Positions 12,780 through 23,306 of a stretch of 64,000 bases of DNA are shown piece after piece. Source of the stretch: Moringa oleifera (Eukaryota; Streptophyta; Magnoliopsida; Brassicales; Moringaceae); NCBI GenBank assembly GCA_021397835.1, contig JAJFZO010000575.1:129001-193000 (forward strand), read 5' to 3'. The notes under the pieces are model-generated. The model saw only the letters and a list, made by a program, of their open reading frames with translations, made no database searches and was not told the origin of the DNA. The position numbers and the translations under genes are program-made. Each line of letters opens with the position of its first letter. Position 1 is the stretch's first letter.

Positions 12780-12895
12780 TACCTCCCTCTTCATCCTTAT
12801 TGTTGCTATCATCATTATCATGACTACTATCGCTATCATCATTATCATGACTATTATCACTATCATCACTATTATCGTTATTGCTATCATCCACA
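12780..12895 (-). repeat. Trinucleotide-rich tandem repeat encoding an Asp/Ser/Asn run
   Basis: On the plus strand, ATCATTATCATGACTA recurs with variants (CTATCGCTATC, CTATCACTATC). On the minus strand this encodes DDSNNDNSDDSDNSHDNDDS and similar. It is probably the acidic linker of the DUF1985/Ulp1 remnant expanded by slippage, not a separate gene. Confidence 0.6.
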
Positions 12896-13724
12896 CGCTG
12901 AAAGGTAAATGGTTAAAAAAAAAACAATATTTAGATGTCAAAATAACTACAATGTGATTAAAATTATTAAGATATAATATGAGCTTATTCAATCATCATC
13001 GTTGTCGGCATCAAAGGTGATGTGTAGTAAGTAGGTATATTGGGAAAGTGCTCCATAATCATCGTTAAGATCCTTATCACCTCGATGTGGTATGCATCAA
13101 CCACTCTCTGTAGATCATCCTTCCATTCCATGGCAATTATCCTTTTTTCCATGGATAGAAGACGAGCCTCATGGTGCACATAGTATTGAATGGTCGATGA
13201 GCCCCATTCATGCCTTCCCTCAACCATTTGTTAACCTCTTTAGCTCTTTTAGACCTTTTCTCATGTTGTTTTTCTCTCTTTTCTCACTTCTCCATCCTTT
13301 TTCTCTTTTTATCTTTATCTCCTTCACTTCTCCCTCCTTCATTACCACCATCTTTTGCAGTAACAACCCTCCGCTACATGGAGATTTTTAATATGTAAAA
13401 AAAAAAATTAAGCTTCAATAAAATTTTCAAAATCATACAAAAAAAATAGTACCTTATACATTTTTGGGACAATAGTTGGCAACTTGCTAGGTCTCACTGA
13501 AGCATGTGCCACCTATACCTCCTAAGCTAGATAAGGTGTGGACAGGGGCAAGATGGTTTATTTTACGTCTTGATAATAGAGTGCCTTGAGTTTTTCAGTG
13601 GTAAGAATCATGCCACCTTCCTTGATTGCTATCTACAGTAAATGGTGAATATAAAGGAATTTAGTAACACGAAATTATCCCATTTAAAAGACTTTTAAAA
13701 AAATACAAAATATTAAATTAAAAC

Positions 13725-13965
13725 AAAAAATATAATAATATGACACGAAATAAGAATGAAAAGAAATAAAAAGTATCACACGATATTGAATTTTATGACA
13801 CATGTATAAACTTTATGACATGAAAAAATAATAAGACACGATACATATGAAAAACTGCTACCTAATATAAAAGTATGTCATAAAATATAACAATATGGTG
13901 CGAAATACAGCATTATGCCATGAAATACAATAATATGTCACGAAATTCAATAATAAGATTATACA
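13725..13965 (+). repeat. Second degenerate repeat cluster (AATATGTCACGAAATACAAT-like)
   Basis: Units include ATATGACACGAAATAAG, TATCACACGATATTG, AAGACACGATACATATG, TATGTCATAAAATATAAC, ATGGTGCGAAATACAGC, TGCCATGAAATACAATAAT and ATGTCACGAAATTCAATAAT. Spacing is mostly about 20-25 bases. It matches the cluster at 11880-12125 in motif, which suggests a common origin inside the element. Confidence 0.55.
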
Positions 13966-15211
13966 CTTGTAAACTGTGTATGCCTTTGAAGTAAATATTT
14001 TGTTCAAACAGATCTAGTATGGTCTTTTGTTAAATTTTCATTGTAGTATATGGGGTAACCACCACGTCTTTATTATTTATGCCAAACTATCCAAAACAAT
14101 GCTATCACTTCAAATGCAAAAACTTATAAAGAAAGAAAGAACATGACCAAAATAGTAAAACTATAACTTGCTATGTTGAATTGTTTTTAATAAAAGTTTA
14201 AACAATTATTACCTGAAGTGCCCAGGTAAAGCCATATGTATTGTACAAAGCATTAGGTCCTTCAAATTTGTGATAAGCTACGGCTTTCTTAAATTGCTCC
14301 ACTGGGGTGCAATACATTAGCGAGCCCCATGAAAAGCGATTAAAAGCTTCCATATCCTCCACTGGATAAAATTACTAGTAGAAGACTGTTAGGCATGCAT
14401 CTTGTTCCTCCAAATAAATGTGCAATAAGTAAACCAATGATAGCTTCACTACATCTTTGGGATTCTCAAATTCTCCCATTAGCAACTTTGCTTTCAACAT
14501 GAAAGTATTGACCACCAAAAGAGAAAAAATAGTAACTAAATTCGTAACTAAATTATTAACGGAAGCAGTAACTAAAAACAATGAAAGATAGATAAATTAT
14601 TTATAAATAAAATAATCAAAACATTCACATTGTCAACTCCATTAAAGTAGTTAGTCAAGAGACTAGATGAAACAATTTCAAAAAAAAGATATATCTAGCA
14701 GCTCCCTAAACCTAACCCCGTTATTAAGCAGAATTCTATCTTACTGAAGCAAGAACCGCATCTCCCCCTCATCACCTTGCTTGATCTCCCGGAGCAATAG
14801 ATTATGCAAAATCATCCTCGAGAAAGTATGTTCTTTCGTTATTCTAAAAAAATTATCAAAGTATGTGTTCATGAATTTCTCTTTCAAAGTTTCATTTTTG
14901 TCAAATTTTATAAATAATTAATTTATTATAAGAATGATATCATTGTCATAATTCTTAATAACTTTCAAGTTGCTTATTTTTCACTAGTTTTTGAGAGTGA
15001 TAAAGTGCTTAGGAGATGACATTTACATACCTATGCCAAAAAAACAAATAATGTGAAAGAGAAAAACGAAAGAGAAGAGAGGATGTTTGAAATTAACGTT
15101 TCCTTCTTATTCAATGATAATTTTTGCAATTAAAGATAAGAGATAGCAGACATTCTTGCGCGCACCGAAATAAGTGCTAAAAAGACCCAAGTTAGTATTT
15201 TTGGTTATTTC

Positions 15212-15624
15212 TCTAAATGTCCATGTACGGACAGCCCAAAAAAAAAAAATCCCCGCAATGTGAAACCCACGGAGATGAGTTGATCATGCCATGGATTGTG
15301 CTGGAAAAGGCAAATCAGTGGGCTGGAAGAGGGGCAAATCCATGAGCTGGATATAAGCTGCGACATTCATGTGCTCCCCTTGAAATAGTCATATTCATCT
15401 CATGGTCATCCCAACCACTAATCTCTTTACTTCATACCATCCATCAAATGTACATATATCCAAGCTCGAATGTTGTTGCTGAAACGCCATCGTTTCATTC
15501 GCCCCCAAAAGTCTCCTTTTGTCTCCATCCTCTCTGCATTCACCCTAATTGCCAATCCACAAAACCCATTTGGTAAATTCTCTCTCAAAATTAGAATCTC
15601 ATCTCCCGCCAAATTTTCGATAGC

Positions 15625-15655
<31 letters not shown>

Positions 15656-15678
15656 ACGACAACGTACACATTTTGTCA
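15212..15678 (+). promoter_or_regulatory. Promoter and 5' leader of the SNM1-like gene, with a CT microsatellite
   Basis: About 470 bases between the decayed MULE and the start codon at 15679. An uninterrupted (CT)13-14 tract at 15629-15655 lies 23 bases before the ATG. CT-rich leaders near start codons are common in plant genes. No TATA box was assigned with confidence. Confidence 0.45.
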
Positions 15679-18600
15679 ATGGAGACAGGGCTAATATCAG
15701 TGGATCGATGGAGCGAATGGAGCCAGGCCTACTTCCTGACTCACTTGCACTCCGATCATACCAAGGGCCTGACGTCGGCCTGGTCCAGGGGCCCTCTCTT
15801 CTGCTCGCGCATCACCGCCAAGCTCTTCCCCTTCAGATTCCTTGATTTTGATCTCTCCTTGCTCCGCGTCCTGGACACTGGGGCCTGGCACTCTCTTTCT
15901 CTCCTGTCTCCTTCCTCCAGTTCCCAGACCCTCGTTCACGTCATGGCCATTGACGCTCACCATTGTCCTGGTTTTTTTCTCTCTTCCTTCTATGTCCTTT
16001 TGAACTTTCTTTCTCAATCTATTGCAATTCTCTGCACGCAAGCGCATGGTTGTCCCTTTATTTGCGTGTTTACTTGCGCTTATGTGTTCGACTATAACTT
16101 ATAGGTTGATTTCAGATTCTCTTTGATTGTTTGCTTTTACTAGCTCGAACAGAGTAACTTGTGTTTCTTTTTTGTGTGTTTTTTTTCCTACTTTCTTCAG
16201 AAATTGAATTCTGTGTACATTAATTATATTTGTCTTGTATAGGCTACATCATGTGTATTTCTCGAATTTCACTTATTAATGCTGAGGAAAAACAGTTCCT
16301 TTTGTTTATAATTTAAATTAAGCATGTGCACTATTTTATTTATTGTTTCAGTTAAGGCTACTTCTCGTCTATAGTTGGAACTTGGAAAGAGCAATTCTGG
16401 AGGTTCCATGCTGAAACTTGATTGTCTGAGGGACTATATTTCAATGCTATTCATGGTTTTGTTATCCAGCAGGTGCAGTTATGTTCTTGTTCCGTGGAGA
16501 CTTTGGATGTCTGCTATACACTGGTGATTTCCGCTGGGAAGTGACTGGTGAGAGAGCAAAAATCGGAAGGAACTCTCTCCTCAATGTTCTCAAGGATGAT
16601 GTTGTCGACATCCTTTACTTGGACAACACTTATTGTAATCCATCATATGAATTTCCTTCTCGGGAAGTGGCCACTCAGCAGGTGCACTTTAACATTTTGC
16701 ATTCTTTTGTTTCCTGTAGTGAAAATATCTCCTCTCAGTGCTAAGAATGCTTTATGTGATAGAAAAATAAGCAATGACTGATTTGGTGAATCTTGTGCAG
16801 ACTGTATTAGTTCAGATTATTCAGGTGCAAGGCACTACAAACTTAAGGTTCTTTACCAAATTTAAAAGAAAATTATTCTATTGATACTATATTGTTGTAA
16901 CTTTGTAAACATGAATAATAAATTATCAGCATGCCTTGTGCTTGTAAAGATAAGCTAAATCAACACGCCCACATTATGTCATATGAGCATTATTGGCACT
17001 TCTTTTCCACATCAAAAACCAAAGGAAGAAATAAGTGCTTTAAAAAGTAAACCAAAAGTGTTTCTTTATCAGACATGACATGTAAATGTATTGACATAAA
17101 AATAACTGACATTCAATGAATATCAGTAAGAAGTTCAAATTTTGACACACAAAGAGGTCAACAGTCCAGTACATGCATTATTTCCATGGATGCACACTTG
17201 AAAGCAAGAAAACTAGAGTAAGTTGGATAATTAAATGATTTTCATGTTTTCTTTGCAGTTAACAACAAGGCCAAACGTTGACAATATTTTTGATAAATAA
17301 TAATTAGCAAGGCTAATCATCTCTCCAATATGTTATGGATAGTACTTCTGAAACTTAGGTTTCTTTTGGTAGCCTCCTCATTCTGGTATTATCTTTTTTG
17401 AACTGAAGGTGGCAGTCCTCATCAGGGAGAAGATAAGACTCTTTTCTTATCGGTCTGTTTCCTCATTGATGTCAGGTTGTTGATATAATTATGACCCACC
17501 CAAAGCACGATATCATCATTGGGATTGACTCTTTAGGCAAAGAAGAACTGTTACTTCACATTTCACACGTGCTCAATACAAAGGTCTGTCCTCTATTAAA
17601 AGGAAACCTCAATTTTTTGTGTGTTTATCATCTTGATACTGGATTTGTCAAAATATAGCAATGCCTAATCATTGAAACTTGTAGTTGACGCCTTATCTAA
17701 GTTCACAAATTATATGCAGGATAAACGATTTTTTTTTTCTTGTTGCTGGTTTATTCTCCCTCTTGTTAGCTGCATTCATTTGCATTGTCTAAATTGAATA
17801 GCTGTTATTATTACTTCTTACTTTTTGAATTCATTGTTATTTGATTTAACTAAGCTAATTGTCTTTGTTTGTTCATCTAACATCATATAACATGTTAAAT
17901 GTTTGTATAGGTTTTTTGCAATAATATTATGCTACCCCTCTCCCTATTAAATGCAGAGAGACAATATTTTATTGGCTAAAAACTAGATTTTGTTTACTTC
18001 TCTGTAAATATGAGTTATTATTTTCACTCAAATAATCAATTATAGTTTGTTAATCTCTTCTCTTCTTGGTTTATTGCCTATAGATTTGGGTGTGGCCGGA
18101 ACGACTGCAGACCATGCATCTTCTTGGGTTCCACAACATATTCACAACCAAAACTTCTGTAACTAGAGTGCGAGCTGTTCCTCGTTATAGTTTTAGCATT
18201 GACACTTTAGAGGGATTAAATGCAATGCACCCAACTATAGGAATTATGCCATCTGGTCTTCCCTGGGTGGAGAAGCCTCTTGAAGGAGATGACAAACTTT
18301 GTGCTTCTCTTTTAAAACGAAGTAAAAATGGTGGGGCACAAACAAATAAGCTGATTGGCAATTTAGTGTCAGTGCAAATGTTTCATAAATACATCTATAC
18401 AGTTCCATATTCTGATCACTCATGCTTCACGGAGATAGAGGAGTTCGTAAAACTTGTCCAACCAACCAATATGAAAGGCATTGCTTCTTCATCATCTTGT
18501 TATGTTAATCCTCTATATTACTTTGGTCGCCTTTGTGGAGCAAGCCAACCGCCATGGGGGTTACACTACAAGCATGACAGGAATGAGGGGAGGAAGCGAG

Positions 18601-18773
18601 CTTTAGCTGTCCAAACAAGATCTTACTTGAGGAGTGGTAAATCAATTGGGGTAGAAAGGAAAAGAAAGAGGAATGCAAAGGTGGATTATCTAAGAGTTTC
18701 AGTGAATAGGGTGAGTGCCTTGAGACGGGTACACTGTGGTGCAAAAATTGCAGAAGATGACTTTTCTGATTGA
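15679..18773 (+). CDS. SNM1/Artemis-like DNA repair metallo-beta-lactamase (At1g19025-like)
   Basis: Exons by eye: 15679-15970, 16473-16681, 17476-17583, 18084-18773, giving 432 residues with consistent phases. The start METGLISVDRWSEWSQ is that of the plant At1g19025 type. Metal-binding motifs are present: HLHSDH at 22-27, IDAHHCPG at 91-98 and TGDFRW with Asp near 116. The beta-CASP part shows LYLDNTYCNP, MTHPKHDIIIGIDSL, IWVWPERLQTMHLLGF and VPYSDHSCFTEIEEFV. Relatives are 5' exonucleases in interstrand cross-link repair; nuclear action here is inferred. Intron 1 starts with a weak donor (GTTTTTTTCT) after CCTG. A GTGAGT at 18711 offers an alternative C-terminal splice, so the last 20 or so residues are uncertain. 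Confidence 0.85.
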
Positions 18774-20837
18774 TTATTTCTATACGCATCAGGTAAATTT
18801 GAGAATATGTAAGTGCAGTTGTACAGATCTACTTGTGGTAATCAAGAATATACTGGTGAAGTTCTGGAATACATTCAAAGCAGAAGGCCTGAGGAGTTGT
18901 GTTTTTCCTTCTTGTTGCCCTTCAATCATATGTGAGGACTCACAGGCACAAGCTACAGAATTATACTTACATTGAAGTCCAGACAAGTTACTATGTGTTG
19001 AAGGTTGGGGAGGTAGGACAAGTGGTCACTGGCAGAGTGAATAGTGAATACTATTTTTATGCTTTTGGCCAAGGTTCAAGGTTACCAGTTGTGTGAGGAA
19101 TTGGGGTGTAAATAAGCAGTAGAAACACTATATGTAGATTTGGAGATCTTGCACCTTATTTTTTCAGGTTGCTGAGATGACATCTTTTTAGTAAGTTCTA
19201 AGCAGAAATCTTGTTGGTCTAGTAAGCTGCACCATCTGCTTTTAGAAATCCATCTTACTGTATGTTAGTTGGTTAGTTGGAGCATGTTTGACATTATATG
19301 GTGGGAAGTGCCTTAAAGAAGTTTGTCCATGCTTAATGTCATTGGTTTCCATAAATTTTGAGTGTAGGTATTGCAGAAGTTGATAAAAGCCATCCTAAAA
19401 ATTGAGAAGTGAAGTTTTTAGAACATGCCACATGTATTTGAGAAAGAATTACTGATAATGCCGAAGGGTGATTTTGTTCTCTCTTAGTTTGAAGTAGCAT
19501 CGTTTACGATAAATTTGTTTTTTTGTTAAGCAAGGGTTATTTAATTGAAGGAAATAAGTGCAATGAAATTCAGAATAATGAAGAAGAGAGTGTTGAATTC
19601 AAGTGATTCCTTGGGTACATATAGGATAGTAGTTTTGAATTATGATTTGAGGAAGAACCAGATTTTTAATTTATTGCTTGAGAGGAGGTGTTTTATGGTC
19701 AATATTTTTGTTGGTCATCCAGGGTGCAGGCTTAGAAGTCCAAAGTGTTGTTACAAGATGTGTAGTGGGGTTATTGTCCAAAGTTGAAACAGTCAACATG
19801 GGAAGGGAGGGAGGGAGATGGGGCATCTCCCATGTGCTCATAAATTGGGTAGGCTTCCATATTTAATTTTTGATAGGAAGGTCTCAACATTTATTGTGAT
19901 CTAAACAAGATTTGTTGGCGTGTGAAATTGATTTTATCTGGGATGCTTAAAGCAACAAAGGATGATCTTTATTTGCCTGAAAGCTGTATTTTTGTCTTTG
20001 CTTTGTCCTTTCTTTCCAGCGTCGCCTTGTTGGCTGTGATATAAATATTATATCTGGACATGGTTGCCAAAGTTGTGTGATTATGCCATCCAATCAAACG
20101 TGCTACCTCTCTACCTAAATTAGATTTGCAGGTGGATGGGTCTATCAATGGAACTTTGCGGGTCCGTTTCGTCTTTGACGGAAAGTTTGTAGTCTGTCTT
20201 TCCTGCCCGATTTTCAGTTTTCACCTCAACTAGTGGGCACCAGTATGGCATTACCATTTCTGAGGTCATAGGACCGAAAAGCCCATCTTAACTAACATAC
20301 TTCTGCATTTCCTTTCAGGCCAATTTTTTCCCAATATTTACTTCACTTCCCTCTTCGCATGTATCTGATAGCTACTCTCTTTAGTCATCACAGAATGGTG
20401 GATTTAAAACTCTAATTTTTCTCCTTAGTTCTTGGTTTTTGGATTTCCAAATGATTTTGGACTCTAGTTAGACTATTTTTTTCTTTTTGTTTTACAAATG
20501 TTAAGAAAACCAAAACTAACATAAGCCTAAAATATAGCTTAAACTGCAACTTACTGTTTAAAATAGACCAGTTTTTTTATGCCTTTAGTGCGTCTCTTTG
20601 TGACTATCGAATTACTCAATAAATAAAAGTTCTATAAAAAACATAGAGGAGGAGGGCATAATAGTCAGTTTAAGAACCTTCGTTGACTTGACCTGTTGCC
20701 AGCTTCTTCTAAGATTAATGTTTAACATTTGACCCATTCTTCCCTCTCTCTCTCCCCCTAGGAGGCATATGCACTACTCATAAAGTCTTGTCCATTGAAA
20801 TATCTACCCTGTATCCTCAGAATCTTCTGCAGCAACC
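18774..20837 (+). other. Spacer between the SNM1-like gene and the receptor kinase
   Basis: No gene recognised; short open frames are chance. The first few hundred bases are presumably 3' UTR of the SNM1-like gene. CT-rich leader sequence (CTCTCTCTCTCCCCC) at about 20745-20758 immediately precedes the receptor-kinase gene. Confidence 0.4.
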
Positions 20838-23306
20838 ATGGATATCAAAAGCAATCCCTGGTTCATCCTTTGTACTCTCTTCGTGTGCTTCCGGCTGGAG
20901 ACCCATGTCTCCTCTGCAGCTGATACCATCTCTACGGACCGCTCTCTCTCAGGAGACCAAACAATCGTCTCTGCTGGTGGCGTCTTTGAACTGGGTTTCT
21001 TCACACCAGGTAACTCCTCCAACTACTATATAGGCATGTGGTACAAAAAAGTTTCTGAACCGACCATAGTTTGGGTCGCAAATAGAGAAAAACCTGTTTC
21101 CGATAAGCATTCTTCAGTGTTAAGGATCTCTGATGGTAACTTGGTTCTCTTTAATGAATCCCAAGTGCCAATTTGGTCGACAAACGTTAACTCGACCACC
21201 CTAGGCGCCACAGAAGCAGTTTTGCTAGATGAAGGCAATCTTGTTCTGAGAGATGGTCCTAATTCATCAAACCGATTGTGGCAAAGCTTTGATCATCCCA
21301 CTCACACATGGCTACCTGGTAGTAAGGTTGGATTGAACAAAATTTCTGGGGAAAACCAACTTCTAACTTCCTGGAAAAATTCAGAAGATCCTGCACCGGG
21401 CCTCTTCTCTCTCGAGCTCGACCCAAATGGAAGCAATTCGTATATTATACTGTGGAATAGATCAAAACAGTTCTGGACAAGTGGACCTTGGAATGGACAG
21501 ATATTCAGCGGGGTTCCTGAAATGAGACTGAATTACATCTATAACTTCAGCTATGTATCGAATGTCAATGAGAGCTATTTTGCATACTCTCTCTATGATT
21601 CTTCTACCATATCTCGTTTTGTAATGGATGTCTCAGGGCAGGTTAAGCAGCTCACATGGTTGGATACTGCCAAGCAGTGGAACTTGTTTTGGGCCCAACC
21701 AAGACAGCAATGCGAGGTTCATGCTTATTGTGGGCCATTCGGCAGCTGCAACGAGAAATCTTTGCCTTCCTGTAATTGTCTGACAGGTTTTGAGCCAACC
21801 TCGAGGAAGGATTGGGACTTGGTGGATTATTCTGGTGGCTGTAAGAGGAAAACCAGCCTGCAGTGCGGGAATACTAGTCTTGCTGGTGGAAAAAGTGACC
21901 GGTTTTTAGCTAATGCCAACATGAAATTGGCTGGAGATCCGCAATCTGTGGCAGCAGGAAGCCTTGCACAGTGTGAATCAACCTGCTTTAATAACTGCTC
22001 TTGCATTGCTTATGCTTATGAAAGCAAGAAGTGTTCAATTTGGAGTCAAAATCTCTTAAATTTGCAACAACTTGCAGAAGATAACAATGAAGGAAAAACT
22101 CTATATCTTAGACTTGCAGCTTCAGAGTTTTCCAGTGCTAAAAATAATAAGGGAACAATTATTGGTGCTGTCATTGGCTCAGTAGGGATAGTAGCCCTCC
22201 TGGGCATTTTCGTGTTTTTAATCTTGAGGCGAAGAATGAGAAGAGTGATAACAATGAAAACAGTAGAGGGTTCGCTGGTGGCGTTTGGGTACCGGGATTT
22301 GCAAAATGCAACAATGAATTTCTCGGAGAAACTTGGTGGAGGAGGTTTTGGGTCTGTTTTCAAAGGGACGTTGCCTGATTCAAGCGTCATAGCTGTGAAG
22401 AAGCTTGAAAGCATCAGCCAAGGAGAGAAGCAGTTCCGGATGGAAGTCAGCACAATTGGGACAATCCAACATGTTAATCTTGTTCGGCTCCGTGGGTTCT
22501 GCTCAGAAGGCAATCGAAAATTGTTGGTTTATGATTACATGCCCAATGGTTCTTTAGATTCCCATCTTTTCCATAGAAGTGATACAAAAGTATTAGACTG
22601 GAAAAGAAGATATCAGATTGCACTGGGCACAGCAAGAGGATTGGCTTATCTCCATGAGAAGTGCAGAGACTGCATCATTCACTGTGACATAAAGCCAGAG
22701 AACATTCTCCTTGATGCTGAATTTTGTCCCAAAGTTGCTGATTTTGGATTGGCAAAGCTTGTGGGGCGTGACTTCAGCAGGGTCCTCACAACCATGAGAG
22801 GTACAAGAGGTTACCTTGCACCAGAGTGGATTTCAGGTGTGGCTATCACAGCTAAAGCTGATGTTTACAGCTATGGTATGATGCTTTTCGAGTTTGCATC
22901 AGGGAGGAGGAACTCTGAGCTATCTGAAGATGGAAAAGTTAAATTCTTTCCAACTTGGGCTGCCAACCTGATAACTCAAGGAGGTGATGTCCTTTCCCTT
23001 TTAGATCCTAGGCTGGATAGAAATGCTGATGCGCAAGAGCTTCTGAGAGTTTGTAAAGTGGCTTGTTGGTGCATCCAGGATGATGAAAATCACAGGCCAT
23101 CAATTGGTCAGGTAGTTCAAATTCTAGAGGGGGTTTTGGATGTTAACCTCCCTCCTGTTCCACGATCTCTTCAAGTGTTTGTAGACAACCAGGAGCACAT
23201 AGTCTTCTTCACCGAGTCATCTACAAGCCAGAGTTCCCAGACACGTACTGACTCCTCAACTGCTTCTTTTCAGGCTAAGAGCAACACATCATCACAGAGT
23301 TCATAG
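20838..23306 (+). CDS. G-type lectin S-receptor-like serine/threonine kinase (At2g19130-like)
   Basis: An intronless 822-residue frame. Signal peptide about 1-27 (MDIKSNPWFILCTLFVCF). Bulb-type lectin domain about 28-160 (IGMWYKKVSEPTIVWVANRE, SFDHPTHTWLPG), then S-locus glycoprotein domain about 200-300 with a Cys-rich EGF-like part, PAN/apple domain about 340-425, and membrane helix about 440-463. The kinase starts near 495: glycine loop GGGGFGSV, ATP-binding Lys at 521 in VIAVKK, HCDIKPEN with Asp at 617, DFG at 635-637 and GTRGYLAPEW. Cys sits before the catalytic Asp, so it is a non-RD kinase, a class linked to immune receptors. It should act at the plasma membrane; the ligand is unknown. 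The Ser/Thr-rich tail is typical. No breaks. Confidence 0.95.
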   Translation: MDIKSNPWFILCTLFVCFRLETHVSSAADTISTDRSLSGDQTIVSAGGVFELGFFTPGNSSNYYIGMWYKKVSEPTIVWVANREKPVSDKHSSVLRISDGNLVLFNESQVPIWSTNVNSTTLGATEAVLLDEGNLVLRDGPNSSNRLWQSFDHPTHTWLPGSKVGLNKISGENQLLTSWKNSEDPAPGLFSLELDPNGSNSYIILWNRSKQFWTSGPWNGQIFSGVPEMRLNYIYNFSYVSNVNESYFAYSLYDSSTISRFVMDVSGQVKQLTWLDTAKQWNLFWAQPRQQCEVHAYCGPFGSCNEKSLPSCNCLTGFEPTSRKDWDLVDYSGGCKRKTSLQCGNTSLAGGKSDRFLANANMKLAGDPQSVAAGSLAQCESTCFNNCSCIAYAYESKKCSIWSQNLLNLQQLAEDNNEGKTLYLRLAASEFSSAKNNKGTIIGAVIGSVGIVALLGIFVFLILRRRMRRVITMKTVEGSLVAFGYRDLQNATMNFSEKLGGGGFGSVFKGTLPDSSVIAVKKLESISQGEKQFRMEVSTIGTIQHVNLVRLRGFCSEGNRKLLVYDYMPNGSLDSHLFHRSDTKVLDWKRRYQIALGTARGLAYLHEKCRDCIIHCDIKPENILLDAEFCPKVADFGLAKLVGRDFSRVLTTMRGTRGYLAPEWISGVAITAKADVYSYGMMLFEFASGRRNSELSEDGKVKFFPTWAANLITQGGDVLSLLDPRLDRNADAQELLRVCKVACWCIQDDENHRPSIGQVVQILEGVLDVNLPPVPRSLQVFVDNQEHIVFFTESSTSQSSQTRTDSSTASFQAKSNTSSQSS

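Larger units (their letters stand above)
9570..14830. mobile_element. Decayed Mutator-like element (MULE) with transposase and DUF1985/Ulp1 remnants in convergent orientation
   Basis: Two degraded genes face each other: a mudrA-type transposase on + (9.6-10.6 kb) and a DUF1985-plus-Ulp1 protease gene on - (14.8-11.4 kb). DUF1985/Ulp1 genes are known passengers of plant MULEs (the Kaonashi/KI-MULE group in Arabidopsis). Every domain is interrupted by stop codons and frameshifts, so the element is dead. True ends were not found, and no reliable terminal inverted repeats or 9-bp target duplication are visible. Confidence 0.75.
11377..14830 (-). pseudogene. DUF1985-linker-Ulp1 protease gene remnant (MULE passenger)
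   Basis: Read on the minus strand, 14830-14700 gives LLLREIKQGDEGEMRFLLQ. 14500-14395 gives KLLMGEFENPKDVVKLSLVY then LLHIYLEE, and 14366-14214 gives VEDMEAFNRFSWGSLMYCTP then FEGPNALYNTYGFTWALQ. These are the collinear blocks of DUF1985. A linker follows (13.2-12.6 kb) with a coiled-coil-like piece and a long Asp/Ser/Asn run encoded at 12780-12894. The C-terminal end, 11451-11377, reads HQYWVITSMDLDDVSLYVYD, the Ulp1/SENP block around the catalytic His and Asp. A stop codon follows at once and the Cys block is not recognisable. The usual catalytic HW reads YW. Several stops and frameshifts occur, so no protein is expected. Confidence 0.72.

Noticed and set aside
12643..12992. Acidic or isoleucine-rich open frames around 12.7 kb
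   Set aside because: Products of a trinucleotide-rich repeat within the DUF1985/Ulp1 remnant; no independent start, promoter or homology seen.
13092..13398. Ser/Leu-rich frames on the + strand near 13.2 kb
   Set aside because: Complement of a Lys/Glu-rich linker of the minus-strand DUF1985/Ulp1 remnant.
22046..22513. 155-residue open frame antisense to the receptor kinase
   Set aside because: It overlaps a well-supported kinase frame on the other strand; its composition is that of a complement shadow.
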